Assembly (NCBI GenBank): GCA_945946655.1 | Contig: CAMEWM010000010.1 | Location: forward strand, 1-40,629 | Reading direction: 5' to 3' | Length of the DNA: 40,629 bases | DNA from: an uncultured Clostridium sp. | Lineage (GTDB): Bacteria; Bacillota; Clostridia; TANB77; CAG-508 | Shown: positions 24,702 through 35,306 of the stretch, in pieces | How positions within the stretch are numbered: the stretch's first letter is position 1 | Layout of the letters: each line of letters starts with the position of its first letter | Position numbers and translations under genes: made by a program | Notes under the pieces: model-generated | What the model was told of the DNA's origin: nothing | Seen by the model: only the letters and a program-made list of their open reading frames with translations | The model's database searches: none

Positions 24702-24732
24702 AGAAGGAATATATAATCTATATACTCCTTCT
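24702..24732 (+). terminator. Hairpin after clpX (weak terminator candidate)
   Basis: A 14-bp stem with one mismatch (24702-24715 with 24719-24732), 43 bases after the clpX stop. No T-run follows, so termination would be weak. An extended -10-like TGATAAAAT (24745-24753) follows and may start the next gene. Confidence 0.4.
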
Positions 24733-24775
24733 ATCTGTGTTAAATGATAAAATTTAACGAGAATAGGAGTAACAT

Positions 24776-26131
24776 ATGAACAACAAGAAAACGAGAAATA
24801 TATTATCAAATATATTTGTAATAGTTATTGTTATAATAGCATTTTTTATATATAGAAAATATGACTACAATTTTTATACAAAAGGTGTATTGGAAAAGGG
24901 AAAAACAGTTTTCTCAAGAGATTCAGGCATCAAGTATTCGAAAGAAAGAAGTTATAAAATTGAAAATAAATCATTAAATGACGCTATGTTTTATAAAGAA
25001 ATATCTGTAAGAGAAAATACTCCATATAGAGTTACTTGTATGGTAAAAACAAAAAATGTAATTGGAGATGAAAATAATGTTTTAGCTGGAGCACAGATAT
25101 GTTTAAATGGAACAGAAGAACATTCGAGCGTGCTACAAGGAGATAATGATTGGACTAAGGTTGAGTTTTACTTTAATTCGAAATGCAATGATAAAGTAGA
25201 AATTGGTTTTAGGCTTGGAGGAAATCTACAAAATGCATCAGGAACTGCGTGGTTTTCGGACTTGAAGTTAGAAGAGGGAGCCCAAGATGATAGCAATACA
25301 TGGAATTTTGGATGTTTCTTAATAGATTATGCAAATGTAGAAATTAACGGAAAACAAGATAATTATGCTATGACAATTCAAGATAAGCAAGTAGCAGAGT
25401 TAAATATGAAGAGATTACAGAATTCCATAAAAAATATGTCAAATAATCAGATGAACATTGAATATGAAATAATAGAAATAACAGAACCTCTAACAACATT
25501 AACATATGATGATGTAAATGGTTACTATATAGGGGAAAAAGATGTTTATAAATTGATTGATTCATATGTACAGGAAAAAGAATTTGATCATGTTTTTGTT
25601 TGTACGAATCTACCATTAGAGAGTGAATTAACTAAAAACGAAGAGATTTGTGAGTGGATAGGTCTTGGAAATATGATATACATAGGAAAAGGATTTTCTA
25701 ATATAAGAATTATAACAAATGATTATATTTATTCTAATTCGAATACTTTTCCAGAAGAAGTATTTCTACATGAATTTCTACATACCTTAGAAAGAAATGC
25801 AAAGGAATATGGATATACAGTACCTGCACTACACGACTATGAAGAATATAATTATACAAATGACCGATATGATGGACTAAGAAAATGGTATATAGCATAT
25901 ATGAATGGTACCATTCAAACAGATGAAGGATATATAGGATTACCATCAGAAATATATACACTAAAACCAGCTAAATCGACTGATTTTGTGTATTCTAACA
26001 AATTGAATAAATTAGACGAACCTAAGAATATTATAGAAGGCATAAATAGTGTTATATATAAAATAAAAAGATTGTTTGTAACTAAAACATCAGATTTTAA
26101 CGTTGTAACATCAGAAGGAGCATCAGAATAA
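24776..26131 (+). CDS. Membrane-anchored putative zinc peptidase with a carbohydrate-binding-like domain
   Basis: 451 aa, predicted outside the membrane behind a signal anchor (about 9-26). Residues 40-168 look like a CBM4/9-type beta-sandwich ([47 protein letters not shown]). The C-terminal part carries HEFLH at 332-336 with a conserved-looking E339 and H353 (PALHDYEEY), so it is a likely gluzincin- or metzincin-type zinc site, though the third ligand is a guess. I do not recognise a named family. AGGAG precedes the ATG. Its stop is one base from the queA start, so they are linked in translation despite unrelated functions. Confidence 0.75.
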   Translation: MNNKKTRNILSNIFVIVIVIIAFFIYRKYDYNFYTKGVLEKGKTVFSRDSGIKYSKERSYKIENKSLNDAMFYKEISVRENTPYRVTCMVKTKNVIGDENNVLAGAQICLNGTEEHSSVLQGDNDWTKVEFYFNSKCNDKVEIGFRLGGNLQNASGTAWFSDLKLEEGAQDDSNTWNFGCFLIDYANVEINGKQDNYAMTIQDKQVAELNMKRLQNSIKNMSNNQMNIEYEIIEITEPLTTLTYDDVNGYYIGEKDVYKLIDSYVQEKEFDHVFVCTNLPLESELTKNEEICEWIGLGNMIYIGKGFSNIRIITNDYIYSNSNTFPEEVFLHEFLHTLERNAKEYGYTVPALHDYEEYNYTNDRYDGLRKWYIAYMNGTIQTDEGYIGLPSEIYTLKPAKSTDFVYSNKLNKLDEPKNIIEGINSVIYKIKRLFVTKTSDFNVVTSEGASE

Positions 26132-26132
26132 A

Positions 26133-28320
<2,188 letters not shown>

Positions 28321-28348
28321 TACATTATAATAATAAGGGGGAAAATAA

Positions 28349-29962
28349 ATGAATATGTATCAATCACCACTAGATGAAGAAAAAGAAAAAAATAAAAAAT
28401 TAATCAAGATAATGGCAATAGCATTAGCTATATTATTTGTAATGTCAATATGTATACTAGTTTATATATCGTATTTGCAGAAAAAACAATTGAAATTATA
28501 TATTGATGATGCAAGAATAAATTTAACCTCAGACATGATTATAATTAATGATGATAATATATATATATCAATTAATGATATTGCAGGTAAAATTGGTTAT
28601 GCAATGAACAATGGTGAATATAAAGAACAATATTCAGAAGATACTACAAAATGTCACTTAACTAATAAATATGAAGCCGCATCTTATATTCAAGATTCAG
28701 ATGAAATTTATAAAACAATAATATCTGATATTGAACAATCGGACGTTGAACATGAATATTTTACTATAGATGAACCTGTATTTTCACAAAGCAATAAATT
28801 ATATACAACTCTTAAAGGATTAGAACAAGGCTGTAATTTGGATTGTTCATACAATAATGAAAATAATACAGTTGAAATTTATACATTGGATTATTTAGTT
28901 AAATATTATTCTAAAGCTGTTCCAGATAGCCAAAAGATTATAGAACAAGAAGATGTATCAGCATATAAAAATAAAAAAGCAGTTTTATATAATATGATGG
29001 TTGTGCAAAATGAAAGTGGAAAATATGGAGTGAATTCATTAAACAACGAGACTATTATTGGTGAAAAATATAAATCAATAACATTCATGGAACAAGCACA
29101 AGAATTTGTTGTTGAAACAGAAGATGGAAAATTTGGAATTATAGATAAAGACGGTAAAACAAAAATTAGTCCGGAATATGCTAGTATAAAACAGATTGAC
29201 AAAGACAGAGGATTATATTTAGTTTCTAAAAACTCTAGTGAGACTTCAGGAAGAACGCAATATGGAATAATAAATAAAAAACAAAAAATAGTTGTTTATT
29301 TAGAATATGAACAAATAGGTATAAATAAATCAGATTTTCCTTCACAAGATAAAGAGATAGATAATCAATATATACTTTATGGAAAATGTATCCCTGTAAA
29401 GAAATCAAATAAATGGGGATTACTTGATATAAACGGAAATACAATTTTACCTATTGAATATGATTCTTTAGGATGCAAATCTAATGCATCAAAGAATAAC
29501 TCAGCGGATAGTCTATTGTTAGTTCCAGAGTATGAAGCTATAGTGGTTTGTCAAAATAAACTATATGGATTATTTAATTCTTCTGGAAAAGAGTTAATAC
29601 CTGCTCTTGTAACAGATATGTATGCAATAACTTCTTCAGGTGAGAATCAATATTATTTGACATACCAAGGAAACACAATGGATGTAATAAAATACTTAAG
29701 AGATACACTTGGTATTCAACCAGTATCTGGTGACGTTGATGAAGATTATGATGATAATGAAAATGATGAACAAATCACAACAAATAATATTAAAACACAG
29801 AATATAGTAAATCAAGATACAAATAGTAACACAAATAATTCACAAAATAGTTATGATAACATGGAAAATCAAGAAGATATAGACACTAGTGAGATAAGTG
29901 ATTATGATCAAGAAAGTGTAACAGATATAGAGGATAGCGATATTACACAAATTGATATGTAA
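28349..29962 (+). CDS. Membrane-anchored WG-repeat protein
   Basis: 537 aa with one helix (about 19-43) and an extracytoplasmic part. About 48-185 resembles a copper-amine-oxidase-N-like beta domain (LYIDDARINLTSDMIIINDD...ISINDIAGKIGY). About 215-440 holds WG-type repeats (GKYGVNSLNNE, GKFGIIDKDGKTKISPEY, TQYGIINKKQKI, NKWGLLDINGNTILPIEYD, KLYGLFNSSGKELIP). The tail from about 460 is acidic and Asn-rich. WG repeats are found in wall and ligand-binding surface proteins; the function here is unknown. AAGGGGGA lies before the ATG. It sits between tgt and yajC, where Clostridia usually have them adjacent. Confidence 0.82.
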   Translation: MNMYQSPLDEEKEKNKKLIKIMAIALAILFVMSICILVYISYLQKKQLKLYIDDARINLTSDMIIINDDNIYISINDIAGKIGYAMNNGEYKEQYSEDTTKCHLTNKYEAASYIQDSDEIYKTIISDIEQSDVEHEYFTIDEPVFSQSNKLYTTLKGLEQGCNLDCSYNNENNTVEIYTLDYLVKYYSKAVPDSQKIIEQEDVSAYKNKKAVLYNMMVVQNESGKYGVNSLNNETIIGEKYKSITFMEQAQEFVVETEDGKFGIIDKDGKTKISPEYASIKQIDKDRGLYLVSKNSSETSGRTQYGIINKKQKIVVYLEYEQIGINKSDFPSQDKEIDNQYILYGKCIPVKKSNKWGLLDINGNTILPIEYDSLGCKSNASKNNSADSLLLVPEYEAIVVCQNKLYGLFNSSGKELIPALVTDMYAITSSGENQYYLTYQGNTMDVIKYLRDTLGIQPVSGDVDEDYDDNENDEQITTNNIKTQNIVNQDTNSNTNNSQNSYDNMENQEDIDTSEISDYDQESVTDIEDSDITQIDM

Positions 29963-29974
29963 AAGGAGACATAT

Positions 29975-30265
29975 ATGGAATATATACAATTTATTGTGAC
30001 CATAATAATAATATTAGTAATATTTTATATAGCTAATATACAAAATAAAAAACAACAAACAGAATTAAAAAAAATGCAATCGGAAATAAAAAAAGATGAT
30101 AAAATAATAACATATTCAGGATTATCAGGTATTGTATCAGAAGTTATGGAAGATAGAGTAATTCTTCAAGTGTATCCTAATATGACAGAAATATCTATTG
30201 AAAAATGGGCTATAGCCGGACTAGATGATAGAAAAATAGAAGAAAATCAAAAAGAAGAAAAATAA
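29975..30265 (+). CDS. yajC: Preprotein translocase accessory subunit YajC
   Basis: 96 aa with an N-terminal helix (about 4-20), the family segment DDKIITYSGLSGIVSEVMEDRVILQV and a charged tail. YajC joins SecDF at the translocon. AAAGGAG precedes the ATG, 12 bases after the WG-repeat gene. A terminator follows at once. Confidence 0.93.
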   Translation: MEYIQFIVTIIIILVIFYIANIQNKKQQTELKKMQSEIKKDDKIITYSGLSGIVSEVMEDRVILQVYPNMTEISIEKWAIAGLDDRKIEENQKEEK

Positions 30266-30282
30266 ATTATATATTAAACATA

Positions 30283-30335
30283 AAAAGCCTTCAATTATAA
30301 TATATTATAGTAATTAATTATAATTGGAGGTTTTT
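30283..30335 (+). terminator. Terminator of yajC whose 3' arm carries the next gene's ribosome binding site
   Basis: A 19-bp stem (30283-30301 with 30317-30335, two G-T wobbles) has a 15-base loop and ends in TTTTT. The GGAGG at 30326-30330, the ribosome binding site for the gene at 30340, is within the 3' arm. So the same hairpin could end transcription or hide the start of translation. Confidence 0.8.
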
Positions 30336-30339
30336 GCAT

Positions 30340-30750
30340 ATGAATTTTATAAATAAAATGACAAAAGATAGTGGAGAACATAAAACAAATAATATTATCA
30401 ATATAATAAAAGGGAGTGCTATATCAATATTTTTTTCAATTGTAGCATTAATAATTTTTTCAATAATTCTTAATAATACTCAGTTAACAGATAGAATTGT
30501 AAATCCAATAATTATGGGGATAACAGCTATTAGTATTTTTATAGGAAGTATTATAAGTGTGTCAAAAATAGAAAAAAAAGGAATTATAAATGGAGCTTCA
30601 GTTGGGCTTATTTACATTCTAATTATATATTTAATATCAAGCATAGTGAATTCAAATTTTAACTTTAATCTAGATAGTATCATTCTAATAATGTTTGCAA
30701 TATTTGCAGGAATAATTGGTGGAATAATAGGTGTAAATATAAAAAAATAA
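30340..30750 (+). CDS. TIGR04086-like four-TM membrane protein
   Basis: 136 aa with four helices (about 25-45, 55-72, 84-100 and 110-130) and a glycine-rich end GIIGGIIGVNIKK. This matches the small membrane protein, TIGR04086/YrzE type, found beside yajC in Clostridia. Function unknown. The TTG at 30334 is 3 bases from GGAGG; the ATG at 30340, 9 bases away, is preferred. Translation may depend on opening the upstream hairpin. Confidence 0.75.
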   Translation: MNFINKMTKDSGEHKTNNIINIIKGSAISIFFSIVALIIFSIILNNTQLTDRIVNPIIMGITAISIFIGSIISVSKIEKKGIINGASVGLIYILIIYLISSIVNSNFNFNLDSIILIMFAIFAGIIGGIIGVNIKK

Positions 30751-30830
30751 TCAAATTTTTTAGAAAAATAGGCTTAAACGGTTGATATTTTCTTGCAGAT
30801 AGAGTAGAATTTAACAGTATGGAGGACAAA

Positions 30831-31490
30831 ATGATAACTTTTTCAGATGTAAAAAACAATGATGAAATAAATAATCTAATACTAAACTCTCAAAAGCAGT
30901 TAGATGCTTTGGGTTATACTGAACATGCGATGAGACATATAACAATTGTTTCAAGGAGAGCAGCAGAGGTATTAGAGAAATTAGGTTATGACCAACATAG
31001 AATAGAACTTGCTAAAATAGCAGGATATATGCATGATATTGGCAATGTTGTTAATAGAACTGATCATGCACATTCTGGAGCCATACTTGCATATCAAATT
31101 TTAAAAGATATGGGGATGGATATAAATGATAGAACAGAAATAATGATGGCGATAGGAAATCATGATGAAGCTACAGGAACAGCTGTTAGTGATATATCAG
31201 CAGCGTTAATTTTGGCCGATAAATCAGATGTTCATAGAGATAGAGTTAGAAACCCTAACATATCTGCATTTGATAAACACGACAAAGTAAATTATGCTGT
31301 TACAAATGCTGATTTTATTATGAATAAAGAGGAAAGAAAAGTAACATTGAGCTTAACAATAGACACAAAAATATGCCCTGTATTAGATTATTTTGAAATA
31401 TTTATGGATAGAACTATGATGAGTAAATATGCAGCTAAGTATTTGAATGTCTGGTATGAGTTACTTATCAACGGAACAAAATTATTATAA
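30831..31490 (+). CDS. HD-domain phosphohydrolase
   Basis: About 219 aa. The HD metal site is evident: H36 (AMRHITIV), H68-D69 (GYMHDIGNV), H111 (GNHDE) and D130 (LADKSD). Such proteins hydrolyse phosphoesters or nucleotides, but the substrate is unknown. It sits between TIGR04086 and secD, an arrangement seen in Clostridia. The ATG at 30819 overlaps GGAGG (30821-30825), so the ATG at 30831 is the likelier start. Confidence 0.87.
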   Translation: MITFSDVKNNDEINNLILNSQKQLDALGYTEHAMRHITIVSRRAAEVLEKLGYDQHRIELAKIAGYMHDIGNVVNRTDHAHSGAILAYQILKDMGMDINDRTEIMMAIGNHDEATGTAVSDISAALILADKSDVHRDRVRNPNISAFDKHDKVNYAVTNADFIMNKEERKVTLSLTIDTKICPVLDYFEIFMDRTMMSKYAAKYLNVWYELLINGTKLL

Positions 31491-31518
31491 AATATATTAA
31501 ATAATGGAGGAAAATAAA

Positions 31519-33036
31519 TTGAAAACAACAAAACAAAGTAAGGGATCAATAAAATTATTAGGTAATATACTAACAGTAATAATCATTATATTGTTAGCAT
31601 TAGTTTCTTTTGTAGGTATTTATGTAACAGATAAAAACTCAATGAAAAATGTAATTCCAGAATATCAGTTGGGAATGGATATTAATGGGGCAAGAAATAT
31701 TGTAATAAAAGTTGATGATAGTACTGAGACAAAGAAATATGATGCTAATGGAAATTTATTAACTGATAGTTCTAATAATGATGAATATGTTGAAGAAGTA
31801 GAAGAGCCAGTTAATTCTACAGAAATGCTAACTGCAGAGAATTATAAAGCTGTAAGAGATATTATTAAAGAAAGATTGGACTATATGCAAGTAGAAGGAT
31901 ATTTATTAAGATATGATGAATCTACTGGAGAAATCAATCTAGAAGTTCCAGAAAATAGTAGTACAGATTATATAGCTCAATATACTATAACTAAAGGAGA
32001 ATTTAAAGTGTCAGATAATGATACTTCAGAAGTATTGTTAACTAATGATGATGTAAAATCTGCAAAAGTACAATATAATACAGGTTCTACAGGTACAACA
32101 GTATATCTAACTATTGAATTTAATAAAGAAGGAACTAAGAAATTACAAGACATATCTAATACATATGTTAAATCAGAAGATAGTGAAGGAAATGATACTA
32201 CAAAGAAAATAAAAATGACATTAGATGATCAAACAATAATATCAACTTATTTCCAAGATGAAATTAAAGATGGAATCATTCAATTATCAATGGGGACAAG
32301 CTCAAATATGTCAGATATTCAGACTTATTTGCAACAGGCTTCTAACATAGCAGTATTTTTAAATACAAAGCCAATGCCAATAACATATAAAATGGAAGTG
32401 AATAGATTCGTATATTCTGATATCACAGGGAATACATTGAACTGGATTATTATAATATTTGGGATAATTGCTATTGGAATGGCTATATGTATGATTGTAA
32501 AATATAGAAGAAATGGTATAATGGGAGTAATTGCTAATGTTGGATTTGCAGCTATTTTATTACTAGCAATAAGATATGGAAATGTAATTATTAGTTTACC
32601 AGGAATATTTACTATAGCTACTGTAGTTGTCATAGAGTATATAATCACTATGCTAATACTAAAAGAATATAGTAAAAAATATGATTCTGAAACTACAAAG
32701 AAAAATATTAAAAAATTATTGGGAAAAACGCTAATTACATTAACTCCATTAACAGTTATGGCTATAACATTTGCATTAATGAATTGGCAAGAAATAGCAA
32801 GTATTGGAATGATACTATTCTGGGCAATCTTAATAATTGTTATATACAATATAATAATATTAGCAGTAAGATTATTTAATACTACTGATAATCAAGAGAA
32901 AAATATAGATACAAAAAAAGTAGAAAAAAAGAAAGATAATAAAACAAAATCAAATGCTAAAAAAGTAGAGAAGAAATCAGATTCTAAGAACAAAAAAGAA
33001 AGTACAAAGAAAGCTAGCAAAAAAGAAAATAAATAA
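31519..33036 (+). CDS. secD: Divergent SecD-type protein-export subunit
   Basis: About 505 aa. A first helix (about 12-37), a large outside P1-like domain (about 40-300, NVIPEYQLGMDINGARNIVIKV at its start), five further helices and a lysine-rich tail fit SecD. It is divergent. The usual GLDLRGG is GMDINGA. The helix-4 motif that normally holds the proton-path Asp (AVDANVLIFE) aligns with VVVIEYIITMLILKE, lacking that Asp; the nearest acid is E373. The C-terminal helices keep only partial resemblance. The TTG at 31519 is 8 bases from GGAGG (31506-31510), and the ATG at 31504 overlaps it. Next gene is a short SecF. Confidence 0.82.
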   Translation: MKTTKQSKGSIKLLGNILTVIIIILLALVSFVGIYVTDKNSMKNVIPEYQLGMDINGARNIVIKVDDSTETKKYDANGNLLTDSSNNDEYVEEVEEPVNSTEMLTAENYKAVRDIIKERLDYMQVEGYLLRYDESTGEINLEVPENSSTDYIAQYTITKGEFKVSDNDTSEVLLTNDDVKSAKVQYNTGSTGTTVYLTIEFNKEGTKKLQDISNTYVKSEDSEGNDTTKKIKMTLDDQTIISTYFQDEIKDGIIQLSMGTSSNMSDIQTYLQQASNIAVFLNTKPMPITYKMEVNRFVYSDITGNTLNWIIIIFGIIAIGMAICMIVKYRRNGIMGVIANVGFAAILLLAIRYGNVIISLPGIFTIATVVVIEYIITMLILKEYSKKYDSETTKKNIKKLLGKTLITLTPLTVMAITFALMNWQEIASIGMILFWAILIIVIYNIIILAVRLFNTTDNQEKNIDTKKVEKKKDNKTKSNAKKVEKKSDSKNKKESTKKASKKENK

Positions 33037-33060
33037 CTGAATAATAGGAAGGAAGATATA

Positions 33061-33708
33061 ATGAAAAAAGTAATTCGAATATTATTAATATGTTTAATAA
33101 TTGCTGGAACAATAGTAATATCAACAATAGGCTTTAATGTTGGTACAAAATATTCAGAAAATACTCAAATAAACATTAATATAGGAACTGAATTTAAGAT
33201 TGAAGATATTAGAAATATTACAAATGAGGTATTTGGCAATACTTCAGTGCTAATTCAACAAGTAGAATTATATAAAGACATGGTTCAAATAACAGTAGAG
33301 AATGCAACTGATGAACAGATTAGTACTCTTAATGATAAAATAAATGCAAAATATAATATAGAGAATCAATTGTCTGATATAAGTGTAACCAACAATTCAA
33401 ATGTTAGATTAAGAAATATTGTTAGACCATATATATTGCCTATTGCTATTGTAAGTATCATAACAATTGCTATTGCTATGATAGTATATAGAAAATTGGG
33501 AATATGGCAGGTATTATATGAAACTGCAATGAGCATAGTTGCTCCACAAGTTATATTATCAAGTGTTTATGCAGTCACAAGATTGCCAATAAATAGGCTA
33601 ACAGTAGTTATCTCTATAATTGTATATATTGCATCTATTACGTTACCAATGGTACACTTTGCTAAAATAAAAACACAAAGTGAAGAGAGAAAAAATGAAG
33701 AAGAATAA
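33061..33708 (+). CDS. secF: Short, divergent SecF-like subunit
   Basis: 215 aa, against about 300 for usual SecF. It shows a first helix (about 5-25), an outside domain (about 30-120, with FKIEDIRNITNEVF) and three helices (about 127-145, 150-172 and 180-203), then a charged tail. The last two helices and the family motif for them are absent, and the usual SINDT acid-containing motif of helix 4 is not there: the corresponding segment reads YIASITLPMVHFAKI. Its assignment rests on the position after secD and on overall layout. AGGAAGGA precedes the ATG. It ends cleanly rather than in a frameshift. Confidence 0.68.
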   Translation: MKKVIRILLICLIIAGTIVISTIGFNVGTKYSENTQININIGTEFKIEDIRNITNEVFGNTSVLIQQVELYKDMVQITVENATDEQISTLNDKINAKYNIENQLSDISVTNNSNVRLRNIVRPYILPIAIVSIITIAIAMIVYRKLGIWQVLYETAMSIVAPQVILSSVYAVTRLPINRLTVVISIIVYIASITLPMVHFAKIKTQSEERKNEEE

Positions 33709-33725
33709 TCAAATATAATTAACAT

Positions 33726-33769
33726 AAAGATGTTATTAGTAATAAAATATTATTAATAACATCTTTTTT
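33726..33769 (+). terminator. Intrinsic terminator after secF
   Basis: A 19-bp stem (33726-33744 with 33748-33766, one wobble), a 3-base loop and six T's. It abuts the GGAGG (33770-33774) of the rhodanese gene, again a terminator placed directly against the next start. Confidence 0.9.
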
Positions 33770-33779
33770 GGAGGAATAT

Positions 33780-34100
33780 ATGAGATTAAAAAATATATGT
33801 GAGAAAATGTTTTTTAGAATAGATAAGACAGACTTGCAATATGATGAAGCAATGGAAATATACAAAAGGGAAAATGCTATTTTAATAGATGTAAGAATGC
33901 CAGATGAGTATAGAGAAAAACATATAGAAGGAGCGATAAATATTCCGATATATGAGATAGATAATTTAAAAAATGAAATCATAGATAAGGATAAAGTTAT
34001 TTTATTGTATTGCAAGACAGGGAAAAGAAGTAAAATAGTAAAAGAAATATTAATGCAAAATGGATATAGGAATGTTTATACATTTAATGCTAAAACTTAA
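33780..34100 (+). CDS. Rhodanese-like domain protein
   Basis: 106 aa, a single rhodanese domain: AILIDVRMPDEYREKHIEGAINIP and the active-site loop C78-K-T-G-K-R-S. It could carry persulfide sulfur. No signal peptide or membrane segment. The TTG at 33768 is part of the ribosome binding site TTGGAGG, so the ATG at 33780 is used. It ends in a bidirectional terminator shared with ytxC. Confidence 0.9.
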   Translation: MRLKNICEKMFFRIDKTDLQYDEAMEIYKRENAILIDVRMPDEYREKHIEGAINIPIYEIDNLKNEIIDKDKVILLYCKTGKRSKIVKEILMQNGYRNVYTFNAKT

Positions 34101-34105
34101 AAAAG

Positions 34106-34138
34106 AAGAGGATTATATATTTATAGATCCTCTTTTTT
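34106..34138 (+). terminator. Bidirectional terminator between the rhodanese gene and ytxC
   Basis: AAGAGGAT at 34106-34113 pairs with 34127-34134, with A's before and T's after, so it works on both strands. The T-tract overlaps the ytxC stop codon. Confidence 0.8.
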
Positions 34139-35012
34139 ATGATCCACGTTGTTTATCTAATGTCTTATAAACTTTGCAGATGTTACAATCAGTACAAATT
34201 GTAACATTATCTTCAAAAATCAATTGTATAGTATTAATAAAATCATCCATAGGTCCTATAAGATGAATTATTATTTTCTTTGGTAGTAGTGAAAGTAATG
34301 AATTTAAAGCATAGTCATTGGATGAAAAAGAAATATCAGATAGGTAACATGTATCTAGATTATTCTTTGTTAAAGAAATTATATTTTTGTCCTTGTCTAG
34401 TAAAATAGATTCCTCATTAACGTATATTAGATGTACGAGATCTGACTTTGGTACCCTAGAATTAATATATATTCGAAGCATATCTATAAATTCATTGTAT
34501 TCTCTATTTATAACAAATTGGCTAACAGAAAAATCGACAATCGAATCAAGACAATTTATATAGTTTGAAATTCTAAAAGTGACAAAACCATCTAATACAA
34601 TTGATTTATTATAGGAAATATATTTTAGGACATCTGTCCATAGATAGTGTTTTCTATCAATAACATCATTTTGAATGGAAGAAATATTGGTAGTATTTTT
34701 ATTGGATAGGATATTTTGACAATTGGATTCTATTATGTTAAAGTCAGAATCATCAAAGTAAAAATAATTCAATAGCAATAATTTATGAATAATTAAACGT
34801 TCATAATATTCAATAATACAATTGGTTATTACAGAAGATATTTCGTTATAAAATTCAGGAATGTTAGTACCCATATAGTGTATAATAACATTAGAATATT
34901 TAGAGAAATCTTTTTTTACAAAAATAATATCATCTAAGTTGATTTTAGAAACATTGTAAATTAGATAATTAATTATATTATTCTTATTTGTTTTAATACA
35001 TAAAGAAAGCAT
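34137..35012 (-). CDS. ytxC: YtxC-like sporulation protein
   Basis: 291 aa matching the YtxC family in length and in the C-terminal VTICTDCNICKVYKTL, a CxxCxxC cluster at about 272-278. YtxC is found in endospore formers; its precise role is not known. It points to a sporulating lineage or one that has kept the gene. The ATG at 35012 has GGGGG about 12 bases upstream, which is long spacing. Confidence 0.75.
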   Translation of the reverse strand: MLSLCIKTNKNNIINYLIYNVSKINLDDIIFVKKDFSKYSNVIIHYMGTNIPEFYNEISSVITNCIIEYYERLIIHKLLLLNYFYFDDSDFNIIESNCQNILSNKNTTNISSIQNDVIDRKHYLWTDVLKYISYNKSIVLDGFVTFRISNYINCLDSIVDFSVSQFVINREYNEFIDMLRIYINSRVPKSDLVHLIYVNEESILLDKDKNIISLTKNNLDTCYLSDISFSSNDYALNSLLSLLPKKIIIHLIGPMDDFINTIQLIFEDNVTICTDCNICKVYKTLDKQRGS

Positions 35013-35306
35013 TGCTCTAAAAATCCCCCAACTGAATAATAAAAGTTAAATTTATATTAGTATTTACGAAAAAGTATTTGATATACATATAATATTCGTA
35101 AAAAGAGATAATTGTAAATTGTCCAAATACAAATAAAGAAGATGAGTTACGAGATTATAAAAATAAAATTAATTACGAAAACAAAGCTATTGATAGTAAT
35201 CTTCAGTAAAATAAAAAGGTATTTTATTATAGAAATAAAGAAAAAAACAGATTTTTAAATCTGTTTTTTCGTATAATATACTTTAACTGTAATACATCTA
35301 TTTATA
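35013..35306. promoter_or_regulatory. Intergenic region upstream of ytxC and downstream of the GH57 gene
   Basis: No credible gene. It holds several TTACGAA-type elements: TTTACGAA at 35063-35070 and its inverse TTCGTAAA at 35095-35102, plus TTACGA near 35147 and 35173. The hairpin at 35242-35269 ends the GH57 gene. A short 38-codon frame from 35141 looks random. Confidence 0.5.
35242..35269 (-). terminator. Intrinsic terminator of the GH57 gene (bidirectional shape)
   Basis: A perfect 13-bp stem (35242-35254 with 35257-35269) lies 37 bases past the GH57 stop. It has A's on the left and T's on the right. Confidence 0.8.

Noticed and set aside
35141..35257. A short 38-codon plus-strand ORF in the gap after ytxC
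   Set aside because: No good ribosome binding site, the composition is that of random AT-rich sequence, and it ends inside the hairpin of the GH57 terminator.
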